Shown here: piece after piece, positions 1 to 7,022 of the stretch
Position numbering within the stretch: position 1 is the stretch's first letter
Layout: each line of letters opens with the position of its first letter
NCBI GenBank assembly: GCA_002430075.1
Contig: DJBN01000056.1
Span: 6,709-23,154, forward strand
DNA: 16,446 bases
Source: Actinobacteria bacterium UBA5975
GTDB lineage: Bacteria > Actinomycetota > Actinomycetes > Nanopelagicales > Nanopelagicaceae
Direction: 5' to 3'
Program-made: the position numbers and the translations under genes
Notes under the pieces: model-generated
Database searches by the model: none
What the model was told of the DNA's origin: nothing
What the model saw: only the letters and a program-made list of their open reading frames with translations

Positions 1-788
1 GGCTTCCGACCTTTCTAGAATCCAAAAAAGTTCTCTATCCTGAGATTGCTTATCCAACGTATCTCGTTGGCGCACTTTTAGCGCAATCTGAAGCAACGCC
101 GGTTGGAATAGATGCAACGTTATGGCCGCAGGCAGATATGGCATGGGTAAATTCGCCATCGAATCCAACTGGTCAAGTGCATACAGAGGAAGAGTTGCAA
201 GGCGCGATAGAGTGGTCACGAAAGCATGGCAGTGTTGTTGCATCGGATGAGTGCTATTTGGAATTTGGAGATTCCGTTCAACCACATTCAATAATGAAGT
301 ACACAGATGGTAATAATAAAAATATTTTGGCAGTCTTCTCACTCTCAAAACGCTCATCAATGGCTGGGTACAGGGCAGCATTTGTCGTTGGAGATTCAGC
401 GCTCATCGCAAAAATTTTAGAAGTACGCAAACATGCAGGGATGATGGTTTCTCTGCCAGTACAGAAAGCTATGGTTGCGGCGCTTTCTGATGATATCCAT
501 GTCGCAGAACAGCGTGCCCGATATAACAAGCGTCGCGCTACCTTGATTCCGGCCCTGAATGCTGCAGGATTTGATATCGAACATTCAACTGCGGGACTCT
601 ATATATGGGCAACTCGTCATGAGAATTGCTGGGATTCAGTCGCATGGCTTGCAGGAATTGGCATTATTGCAACCCCAGGCATCTTTTATGGCGATTTAGC
701 AGCCTCGCATATTCGTATCGCACTGACAGCTACCGATACGCAAATCAGCGATGCTGCTCAGCGGATACTCGCAAAGGCAGGCGCATAA
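1..788 (+). CDS. dapC: succinyldiaminopimelate aminotransferase (DapC type), 5' truncated
   Basis: A fold-type I PLP aminotransferase that would transfer an amino group from glutamate to N-succinyl-2-amino-6-ketopimelate in the succinylase branch of lysine/diaminopimelate synthesis, in the cytosol. The frame is open from base 3 without a start, so about 260 C-terminal residues are present and roughly 100 N-terminal residues lie outside the window. Visible signatures are the substrate/cofactor stretch VNSPSNPTG, the SDECYLEF strand carrying the PLP-pyridine Asp, and SLSKRSSMAGYR, whose Lys (codon 348-350) should form the Schiff base. SLSKRS-(N/S)-x-AGYR is typical of actinobacterial DapC rather than of aspartate or histidinol-phosphate aminotransferases. 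The C-terminal Arg in SHIRIAL fits the carboxylate-binding Arg. The ATG at 138 is internal. The gene ends in TAA directly against the next start, so the two are probably cotranscribed. Another class I aminotransferase specificity cannot be excluded from the C-terminal part alone. Confidence 0.85.
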   Translation, partial: LPTFLESKKVLYPEIAYPTYLVGALLAQSEATPVGIDATLWPQADMAWVNSPSNPTGQVHTEEELQGAIEWSRKHGSVVASDECYLEFGDSVQPHSIMKYTDGNNKNILAVFSLSKRSSMAGYRAAFVVGDSALIAKILEVRKHAGMMVSLPVQKAMVAALSDDIHVAEQRARYNKRRATLIPALNAAGFDIEHSTAGLYIWATRHENCWDSVAWLAGIGIIATPGIFYGDLAASHIRIALTATDTQISDAAQRILAKAGA

Positions 789-1745
789 GTGGCCCTTGGA
801 ATTCTCCTTGTTGGCGGAATGGGAACTCGCCTTAAACCCCTTACTAATGAATCTCCAAAACCAATGTTGCCTGTGGCAGGTTTACCAGTAACGGAACATC
901 AAATTCTTGCAGCAAAGCGCGCAGGCATACATACGTTAGTTTTAGCTACTTCATATCTTGCTGAAATATTCACTCCGTACTTCGGGGACGGCTCTCGTTG
1001 GGGGATGAATATTCATTACGCAGTAGAGAAAGAACCTCTCGGAACTGGCGGAGCTATCCGCAACGCAGCTGAACTTCTTGGACGCGATGAACCGATAGTC
1101 GTATTTAACGGCGATGTGTTAAGCCGTCATTCAATTGCAGATCAGATTGCCTTTCATGACGCTCACGGAGCGGATGCGACCCTACATCTAATTGATGTAG
1201 AAGATGCTCGGGCATTTGGTTGCGTACCAACTGATCCACATGGTCGCGTCACTGCATTTCTTGAGAAGATGGATAACCCAGTTACCAACTCCATCAATGC
1301 CGGTTGCTATGTATTTAATCCAGCAGTTATCGATGAAATTCCGCTTGGCGAAGTTGTGAGCGTTGAACGAGAAACGTTTCCACACCTTGTCGCTAGTGGC
1401 CGTCCTGTATTTGGATATAAAGAACAGGCTTACTGGCTCGATGTTGGAACGCCTGCTGCGCTCTTCAAAGGATCGAGAGATCTCATCGACGGTGACTTTC
1501 ATACAATGGCGGATACAGAGATTGCCCCTGGCGCATTGATCACTGGCGGTACATCGATTGGCGCACGGTGCGTCATCGGAAGTGGGGCAGTGATTGAGGA
1601 TTGCATCATCGGTGATGATGTGAGCATTGGGAGTAACTCAGTACTAAGCCATTGCTTTATTGCCCACGGAGCCATAATTACCCTAGAGACTAGAAAAACA
1701 GGGCGGTATCTCTCGAAAAATCTCGATTTACCAATTTCTTTGTAG
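789..1745 (+). CDS. manC: sugar-phosphate nucleotidyltransferase, mannose-1-phosphate guanylyltransferase type
   Basis: This enzyme probably makes GDP-mannose from mannose-1-phosphate and GTP in the cytosol, as donor for mannosylated envelope glycans. The 318 residues begin with the nucleotidyltransferase signature GGMGTRLKPLT..SPKPM (residues 9-26), followed by EPLGTGGAI (82-90), which contacts the nucleotide, and FNGDVL (106-111), where D109 is the expected metal Asp. Residues about 240-300 are hexapeptide repeats of a short left-handed beta helix (for example IGARCVIGSGAVI, IGDDVSIG). The start is GTG, immediately after the dapC stop, with AAAGGCAGG (773-781) as ribosome site inside dapC. 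Mannose specificity is inferred from the actinobacterial RmlA2/ManB-like group and from the phosphomannomutase gene 5 kb downstream; glucose-1-phosphate thymidylyl- or uridylyltransferase activity remains possible. The last 25 or so residues (after IAHGA) do not look like a continuing helix repeat. Confidence 0.75.
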   Translation: MALGILLVGGMGTRLKPLTNESPKPMLPVAGLPVTEHQILAAKRAGIHTLVLATSYLAEIFTPYFGDGSRWGMNIHYAVEKEPLGTGGAIRNAAELLGRDEPIVVFNGDVLSRHSIADQIAFHDAHGADATLHLIDVEDARAFGCVPTDPHGRVTAFLEKMDNPVTNSINAGCYVFNPAVIDEIPLGEVVSVERETFPHLVASGRPVFGYKEQAYWLDVGTPAALFKGSRDLIDGDFHTMADTEIAPGALITGGTSIGARCVIGSGAVIEDCIIGDDVSIGSNSVLSHCFIAHGAIITLETRKTGRYLSKNLDLPISL

Positions 1746-1794
1746 AAAATTGCCTGTCTAAGCGAGTAATTTCGCAAAAGTCCCTTCCTCGGGG

Positions 1795-1823
1795 TTGACT
1801 CAGAGGGATTACACGGGTGTAAT
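1795..1823 (+). promoter_or_regulatory. predicted sigma70-type promoter of whiB
   Basis: TTGACT at 1795-1800 and TGTAAT at 1818-1823 are separated by exactly 17 bases. This is the best -35/-10 pair I see in the window. It would start transcription near 1830, giving a leader of about 55 bases before the whiB ATG at 1885. GAGGAG at 1871-1876 is a good Shine-Dalgarno eight bases before that ATG. The 1746-1884 gap holds no ORF. Confidence 0.65.
1808..1823. promoter_or_regulatory. perfect 7+7 inverted repeat, candidate operator over the whiB -10
   Basis: ATTACAC-GG-GTGTAAT is a perfect dyad with a 2-base centre; its right arm contains the -10 hexamer. The position would let a dimeric DNA-binding protein block RNA polymerase. 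The arms match the TNACNC / GNGTNA half-sites of the BldD box, but the two halves are one base further apart than in that consensus. The identity of the binding protein is therefore open. Confidence 0.5.
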
Positions 1824-1884
1824 TTACTCCTAGAGAATGTATTTCATAATGAAGTACTCCCTAATGACTTGAGGAGAATCGCAT

Positions 1885-2193
1885 ATGCCGATCCGTCCAG
1901 AAGGAACATCGACTGGCAAGCCATCAGCTCCCACTGCTGGACCCACTATCCAACTAGCCAATGGAGAGAATATTGAACTCTCTTGGCAGGAGCGCTCACT
2001 ATGCGCTCAGACCGATCCAGAAGCTTTCTTCCCTGAGAAAGGTGGCTCAACTCGTGAAGCTAAGCGCGTATGCCTCTCATGCGATGTTCGTCAAGAATGT
2101 CTTGAATATGCGCTCGCTCATGATGAGCGATTTGGAATTTGGGGTGGTCTCTCCGAGCGCGAGCGTCGCCGTCTGAAGCGTCGCCCTGCGTAA
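1885..2193 (+). CDS. whiB2: WhiB-family iron-sulfur transcriptional regulator (WhiB2/WhmD type)
   Basis: A small [4Fe-4S] regulator that in actinobacteria works with the primary sigma factor; the WhiB/WhmD branch is tied to septation and development. The 102 residues contain the four cluster cysteines C40, C63, C66 and C72 (spacing C-x22-C-x2-C-x5-C), the GIWGG turn at 84-88, and a basic tail RERRRLKRR (92-100) for DNA contact. The first 30 residues are Pro/Thr/Gly-rich and probably disordered. The ATG has a good GAGGAG site and its own promoter with a palindromic operator candidate upstream. Assignment to WhiB2 rather than WhiB1 rests on context: in mycobacteria and streptomycetes whiB2/whiB sits close to manC- and manB-like genes, as here. 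WhiB membership is certain; the subgroup is an inference. Confidence 0.93.
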   Translation: MPIRPEGTSTGKPSAPTAGPTIQLANGENIELSWQERSLCAQTDPEAFFPEKGGSTREAKRVCLSCDVRQECLEYALAHDERFGIWGGLSERERRRLKRRPA

Positions 2194-2229
2194 GCATGGG
2201 CACATTATTCACTTCGTAGTTTCAAACGA

Positions 2230-2235
2230 TAAGTT
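2230..2235 (+). promoter_or_regulatory. predicted -10 of a leaderless promoter for the GT2 gene
   Basis: TAAGTT lies 6 bases before the ATG at 2242, so transcription would start on the A of the start codon. TTCACT at 2208-2213 is a 4/6 match to a -35 hexamer with a 16-base spacer. There is no Shine-Dalgarno before this ATG. Confidence 0.5.
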
Positions 2236-2241
2236 TCACTT

Positions 2242-5200
2242 ATGAGTATGCAACGCGTTACTGCAATCCTCGTTGTTCATGATGGAGCTGCATGGTTGCC
2301 TGAAGTCGTTGCATCAATTGCTTCCCAAACACGCTCAGTAGAAGAACTGCTTGCAATTGACACGGGTTCGATAGATTCATCGACAACCTTACTTAAGGGC
2401 GCTCGCATCCCAGTAGCGACCCTCGACAGAGATACTGGGTTCGGAGCCGCCGTTGCATATGGAGTCAATCAACTTCCATCGTCAATTGAAGGTGCCGAGG
2501 AATGGTTATGGATTCTTCATGATGACTGTGCACTTCATCCAGAAGCACTTCAACATTTGCTCGCTTCAACAATCAATCGCCCCAATGTTGTTATGGCGGG
2601 TCCCAAGTTATTAGGTTGGCATAATCGAAAACATTTACTAGAAGTTGGCATCAGTCTTACAAGTAATGGGGCTCGCTGGACTGGCTTAGAGCAGGATGAA
2701 TATGACCAAGGTCAGCGCGATGGAATTCATGAAGTATTAGCCGTCAGCACAGCAGGTGCACTGATAAGGCGAGATATTTTTGAGGAGCTTGGAGGATTTG
2801 ACCAGAACCTCGAACTTTTTAGAGATGATATTGATTTTGGATGGAGAGTCAGAGTTGCGGGCCATTCGGTAATTATTGTTACGGATGCAATCGGATACCA
2901 CTCAGAAGCTGCTGCCTCAGAACGCAGAGATGTCGACGTCAAAGGAGCGCTCTTACACCGTCCTCACCTGCTTGATCGTCGCAACTCAGCATATGTACTT
3001 CTTGCAAATTCTGGTCTGATCTCACTTCCTTGGTTAACGCTTCAGATATTTGCTAGCGCGCTATTCAGATCTGCCGGTTATCTCATCGCAAAGCTACCTG
3101 GATATGCAAGCGATGAAATACTTGCTATCGCCTCACTCATAATTCATCCTACTGATTTGATTGCTGCGCGAAAGTTTAGAAAGAAAAGCAAGTTTATTTC
3201 AAGTCGTGTAGTAAAACCGTATATTCCATCTCTCCTTGTTCAATTTCGCAGCTCACTCTCAAAAGGTTTTCAAGTCATTCGAGAGAAATTTATTCCTGAA
3301 AGAGCCACTACGGAGTTGCCTATAATTAGCGATCTTGAAGTCAATGATGAAGAGGATTTACTGGTGCCAACTTCAACACGCTCTTGGACAGTTCTTTTTG
3401 GGCGTCCCATGGTTCTGGCAACAATATTTATTGCTGCAATCACCATCGCATGGGCTCGACATAGATATGGCCCGATTGCTGGGGGCGCCCTCGCAGAGTC
3501 ACCACAGAACGCGAGTGATTTATTCAAACTCTATATTTCAAGCTGGCATGAGATAGGCATGGGTAGCGGCTTGTCGACTCCACCTTGGGTGGCGTTACTT
3601 GCAAGTGCATCCATTCTGACATTTGGCAATGTTGCCTTTTTTATCACAGCGCTCTTTTTACTTGCCCCATTTATCTTTCTCTATTCCGCGCATCGATATT
3701 TAAAGAAATATACGGACAATGAGTGGCTTTCGGCGGGGGCATCTCTGCTCTACGCTCTTTCTCCAGTTGCCATTACTGCAATTAATACAGGAAGACTAGG
3801 CATCATTGTTATGCTAGCTCTTCTGCCGATTTTCTTTGGACAATTGCGTAACTGGGTAGAGATTGATGCCCAATCGTGGAGAAGAATTTTTGCCTACTCA
3901 CTCTCTATATGGCTCGTCTATGCCTTTAATCCATCTGTCTTGCTCATTGTTTTCATCGCCGTAATCTTTGCCCTAGTCATTGATTTCAAGGGAGCAGGAA
4001 GAGATTTTAAAAATCCAATATTCGCATCTCGAGTGTGGAGACGGTTTACCATCCTGCTTATTCCTTTTCTGCTCTCCGCTCCTGGATCATTCGCATCAAT
4101 CATTCATCCCTCTCGATTGCTAACAGAGATAGGTTTTAGTATTTCAGGCGGTGGGCCAAGTCTTGCAATTCTAGGAAATCCTGGCGGTCCTGGTTCGCCT
4201 CCATGGTGGTGCCTAAGTCCGATTGTGCTCATTCTGTTGGTGACCTTCTTCTCCAGCACTGCTGCTCGAAAATTCTCTTATCAAGGAATTATTTTCCTCC
4301 TATCTGCAACGTTAGTCAGTTCACTTCTTATTCCAGCTAATGGTTCGGCGATGTCAGTTCCCGTTTTCTCAGGAACCTTCTTGGCTATTGCAACTCTCTT
4401 CTCAGTTACTGCAGCTGTTGTTATGTTTAACAAGATTCGATCTAGATTGCAGAATTCACATCTTAATTACCGACATGTTTCTGTTGCTGCAGTTTTACTA
4501 CTCTCAGTCACATATTCTGCGTCATCTGCATTTTGGCTTATGACAGTTGGCGCCGACTCACCTTTAAAGAATTCAGCGTCGAAGATTCTTCCAGCTTTTC
4601 TTGCAATCGAGGAAGATGCAAAGACAGTTATATTGCGCCCCTTGCGCCATAGCGGTGAAGTTTCACTCTCCTATTACATCTCTCGAGGTTCTGAAATCAC
4701 GTTGGGCCAACCAGATGTAGCGCCACCAGCGGTGCCAGTAATTTCTCGAGCGATTGAAGGGTTGGTTGATAACACGGGAATCACTTCCAGCAAGATACTT
4801 TCTGATCATGGAATTAAGTATGTGTTCCTCAAGAATCCGGTAAGTCGCGAGGTAGTTCAAACCATTGATGGATTGGGCGGATTCAACCGAACTGCGGCTA
4901 CAAAAGAGGGAATTGTTTGGAAAGTTTCGCAGGATACAGGGCGACTCAATTTTGTAGATTATTCTGGGCAAGAGTCAGTGCTTCCTTCTCGGGGTGTCAG
5001 AACCTATGTTCCGGCACCAGGAACCTTGACCCTTACTGAAAATTACAGCCGCTCGTGGCAAATATTTCAGGATGGTTATCGTTTGTCAAAGATACAAGGT
5101 CCATCAGGCCTGCCAACTTTTGAAGTTGCATCAGGTGGGGAAGTATTAATTATTCACGATGGCACATTGAGAAGAGCTTGGATCTCCTTCTTCCTTATAG

Positions 5201-5277
5201 TTTTTGTTGCAACTATAGTTTTTGCATTGCCATCCGGTCGCCGCAAATATGATATTGCACAATCGGAGCTCGCATGA
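2242..5277 (+). CDS. family 2 glycosyltransferase fused to a large multi-spanning membrane domain
   Basis: An integral membrane glycosyltransferase, 1011 residues, probably building an envelope polysaccharide or glycolipid; donor and acceptor cannot be read from sequence. Residues about 5-235 form a GT-A fold: VTAILVVHDG at the nucleotide-binding strand, HDD (93-95) as the metal-binding DxD equivalent, and DDIDFGWR (195-202) as the catalytic-base motif of GT2 enzymes. A hydrophobic stretch around 250-285 and a hydrophilic linker (about 310-385) precede roughly ten membrane segments between 390 and 770. A soluble, probably extracytoplasmic region of about 190 residues follows, then one last membrane helix and a basic tail (about 970-1011). 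The gene overlaps the DUF5719 gene by ATGA, implying translational coupling. A second ATG lies two codons in, but the first fits the leaderless promoter. Rhamnosyl-, galactofuranosyl- or mannosyltransfer are all possible. Confidence 0.85.
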   Translation: MSMQRVTAILVVHDGAAWLPEVVASIASQTRSVEELLAIDTGSIDSSTTLLKGARIPVATLDRDTGFGAAVAYGVNQLPSSIEGAEEWLWILHDDCALHPEALQHLLASTINRPNVVMAGPKLLGWHNRKHLLEVGISLTSNGARWTGLEQDEYDQGQRDGIHEVLAVSTAGALIRRDIFEELGGFDQNLELFRDDIDFGWRVRVAGHSVIIVTDAIGYHSEAAASERRDVDVKGALLHRPHLLDRRNSAYVLLANSGLISLPWLTLQIFASALFRSAGYLIAKLPGYASDEILAIASLIIHPTDLIAARKFRKKSKFISSRVVKPYIPSLLVQFRSSLSKGFQVIREKFIPERATTELPIISDLEVNDEEDLLVPTSTRSWTVLFGRPMVLATIFIAAITIAWARHRYGPIAGGALAESPQNASDLFKLYISSWHEIGMGSGLSTPPWVALLASASILTFGNVAFFITALFLLAPFIFLYSAHRYLKKYTDNEWLSAGASLLYALSPVAITAINTGRLGIIVMLALLPIFFGQLRNWVEIDAQSWRRIFAYSLSIWLVYAFNPSVLLIVFIAVIFALVIDFKGAGRDFKNPIFASRVWRRFTILLIPFLLSAPGSFASIIHPSRLLTEIGFSISGGGPSLAILGNPGGPGSPPWWCLSPIVLILLVTFFSSTAARKFSYQGIIFLLSATLVSSLLIPANGSAMSVPVFSGTFLAIATLFSVTAAVVMFNKIRSRLQNSHLNYRHVSVAAVLLLSVTYSASSAFWLMTVGADSPLKNSASKILPAFLAIEEDAKTVILRPLRHSGEVSLSYYISRGSEITLGQPDVAPPAVPVISRAIEGLVDNTGITSSKILSDHGIKYVFLKNPVSREVVQTIDGLGGFNRTAATKEGIVWKVSQDTGRLNFVDYSGQESVLPSRGVRTYVPAPGTLTLTENYSRSWQIFQDGYRLSKIQGPSGLPTFEVASGGEVLIIHDGTLRRAWISFFLIVFVATIVFALPSGRRKYDIAQSELA

Positions 5278-6575
5278 AAAGACAGCGCCTTGCACTTTTA
5301 GCTCTCATTCTCGTTGGAGTTTTCTTTTTTAGTAGCGTCTTTAATGTAGGCGTCTCAACAAATGAGTTCAGTCAGTCATATCCGGCTGTGGTTTGCCCAC
5401 CTAATACACCTGGGCTCGCAACTGCGATTTCACTTTCATCAGGAAAGAGCCTTATTAGAAAAACGGGCACATCATCGATGCAGCCATATTCTGTAGGGTT
5501 GACTCGCTATGCAATTAAAGCTCAATCTGCCGTTATTGAAGCCGGAGAAGTTACTCCTTTGGTGTGGCAAGTAAAGAAAGGAGTTTGGGCTGGCTCAGTT
5601 CCATGTAGCTCACCTTCTTCTTCGCAATGGTTTGTTGGTGCAACAGCAGATGTAACCTCCAAAGGATCCCTGAGAATAGTTAATAGTGGTTTGGGTCGAG
5701 CCATTGTAGATATCAACATTTATACTGAGAATGGCCTTCTAACGCCCAGGACTATTTCGATGAAGGCGAATACTTACACTTCAATTGGCTTACCTTCTCT
5801 GGCTCCAGGTTCACGTCGAATTGTAATTCACCTTGTTCCTAGGTCCGGACGTGTCAATGGTTTTGTTGTTGATGAACGCGGAAAAGGCTTGCAGAGCTTA
5901 GGTGGCGATCTAGTTAATTCCACGGGAGAGCCCACAAAGAATTTACAAATTCCTGCAATTCCACATCCAGTGGGAAGGAACTCCGGGACGCCTCATGTTT
6001 TGAGGCTCTTAGTCCCTGGAGATATTGATGCGAGAATCAGCGCTGAAATTAGAACTGTTGATGGCACATTCTCACCTATTGGAATCAACGGTAAAGTCAT
6101 TCGCCATTCAAAGGTGGTAGAGATTCCAATTGATTTCACAATGCAATCTGGAACTTTTGCTCTCTCTATTGAGTCAGATCAACCAATACTTGGCTCCGTA
6201 TTCTCAAAGACACAAGCCAACGGCAAGAATGACTTTGTGTGGAGTACGGGTGCAGATAATCTAGCCGAATTCACGGTTGCAACTACAGGGTTGTCACCAA
6301 ACCTGGTCTTCACGGGTGGGTCCATTAGAGTTTCCCTTGGCTTGACCTTTACAAATGGAAAGAAGAGCTCTGTGTTGATTACGGGCGAAGATATTGCTAC
6401 CTATAAAACTCCGGATCGGGTCGAATCAATCTCATTCATGCGCATTTCATCTGGAACATCTGGAGCTGCCCTTATCTCGTCGAAGAGTGGTTATGGATAT
6501 ATCCCATTGAATCGAGGCAGTGTCCTGACTAAATCTTCGGTGCCATCATCAAATATTCGAGTGCTCAATCCCTAA
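5274..6575 (+). CDS. DUF5719 family membrane-anchored extracytoplasmic protein
   Basis: Function unknown. The 433 residues start with a basic KRQR and one hydrophobic helix (about 7-25) acting as signal anchor or signal peptide; no lipobox is visible. The rest is polar, rich in Ser, Gly, Thr and beta-type alternation, with no predicted further membrane helix, so it should lie outside the membrane. It has exactly two cysteines (C41 in VVCPP and C111 in VPCSS), which could form a disulfide there. The W-F-x-G and R-I-V-N-x-G pattern around 117-145 is the main reason for the DUF5719 call. The ATG overlaps the stop of the GT2 gene (ATGA at 5274-5277), so the two are almost surely made together. 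DUF5719 next to this GT2 type and WhiB is a recurrent actinobacterial arrangement as far as I recall. I infer an accessory role in envelope glycan assembly. Confidence 0.75.
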   Translation: MKRQRLALLALILVGVFFFSSVFNVGVSTNEFSQSYPAVVCPPNTPGLATAISLSSGKSLIRKTGTSSMQPYSVGLTRYAIKAQSAVIEAGEVTPLVWQVKKGVWAGSVPCSSPSSSQWFVGATADVTSKGSLRIVNSGLGRAIVDINIYTENGLLTPRTISMKANTYTSIGLPSLAPGSRRIVIHLVPRSGRVNGFVVDERGKGLQSLGGDLVNSTGEPTKNLQIPAIPHPVGRNSGTPHVLRLLVPGDIDARISAEIRTVDGTFSPIGINGKVIRHSKVVEIPIDFTMQSGTFALSIESDQPILGSVFSKTQANGKNDFVWSTGADNLAEFTVATTGLSPNLVFTGGSIRVSLGLTFTNGKKSSVLITGEDIATYKTPDRVESISFMRISSGTSGAALISSKSGYGYIPLNRGSVLTKSSVPSSNIRVLNP

Positions 6576-6594
6576 CTTTTACGACCCTTCCTAG

Positions 6595-6600
6595 TAACCT
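6595..6600 (+). promoter_or_regulatory. predicted -10 of a leaderless promoter for the DUF3499 gene
   Basis: TAACCT lies 7 bases before the ATG at 6608 in a 32-base gap that has no Shine-Dalgarno. No convincing -35 is visible. The spacing would place the transcript start on the start codon. Confidence 0.4.
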
Positions 6601-6607
6601 TAATGAC

Positions 6608-6985
6608 ATGAATCAACAGGTAAGGACGGGTCGTGCATGTTCGCGTGTGAGCTGTCGTGCGATTGCATCTATGACCCTTACTTATATTTATGCGGATTCG
6701 ACTGCCGTCCTAGGACCACTTGCTACTTTTTCAGAGCCACATGCGTATGATCTCTGCGATAAGCACTCTGCACGACTAACTGTTCCCAATGGTTGGAACG
6801 TTATTCGCCAGTCACAAGAAGTTGATGCGCCAGGCCCAAGCCATGATGACCTAATGGCAATTGCAGATGCTGTGCGAGAAGCAGCACACGCGGTGGCCCC
6901 AACCATGGAATCTCCAGTTACTTCTACAACTACTTCACACTCAAGCGTAGGTCGTCGGGGCCACCTACGAGCGGTACCTTCATAA
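6608..6985 (+). CDS. DUF3499 family protein, zinc-ribbon-like
   Basis: Function unknown; an actinobacteria-specific small family. The 125 residues begin with a conserved domain: a Cys pair C11 and C16, the highly characteristic LTYIYADSTAVLGPLAT (about 24-40), EPHAYDLC with C50, and H53. The C-x4-C...C-x2-H set could bind zinc. After residue 70 the protein is low complexity, ending in a Ser/Thr run and basic HLRAVPS, probably disordered. The start at 6608 places C11 where the family expects it and matches a leaderless promoter. In many actinobacteria this gene sits next to a zincin-like metallopeptidase gene; here no such gene is present and its neighbours are DUF5719 and manB. The family call is strong; the biochemical role is not known to me. 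Confidence 0.85.
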   Translation: MNQQVRTGRACSRVSCRAIASMTLTYIYADSTAVLGPLATFSEPHAYDLCDKHSARLTVPNGWNVIRQSQEVDAPGPSHDDLMAIADAVREAAHAVAPTMESPVTSTTTSHSSVGRRGHLRAVPS

Positions 6986-7010
6986 TTTCTCATTAAGGTA
7001 CAAATCTCTT

Positions 7011-7016
7011 TACGAT
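7011..7016 (+). promoter_or_regulatory. predicted -10 of a leaderless promoter for manB
   Basis: TACGAT lies 6 bases before the ATG at 7023. The 37-base gap has no Shine-Dalgarno near the start (AAGG at 6995-6998 is 24 bases away). No good -35 is visible. Confidence 0.45.
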
Positions 7017-7022
7017 ACTCAC

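Noticed and set aside
138..140. ATG at 138 as the true start of the aminotransferase
   Set aside because: The frame is open upstream to base 3 and encodes family-like sequence, and a start here would lack the N-terminal third of the fold.
1660..1745. Frameshift near the end of the ManC-like gene
   Set aside because: Both alternative frames meet stop codons within a few codons and give no better continuation.
1780..1800. Terminator hairpin (AGTCCC...GGGG..GACT) before the whiB promoter
   Set aside because: The stem needs a bulge, is short, and has no T-tract; it also overlaps the -35.
4663..4971. Reverse-strand 102-residue ORF inside the GT2 gene
   Set aside because: No domain, no ribosome site, and the + strand frame is continuous through it.
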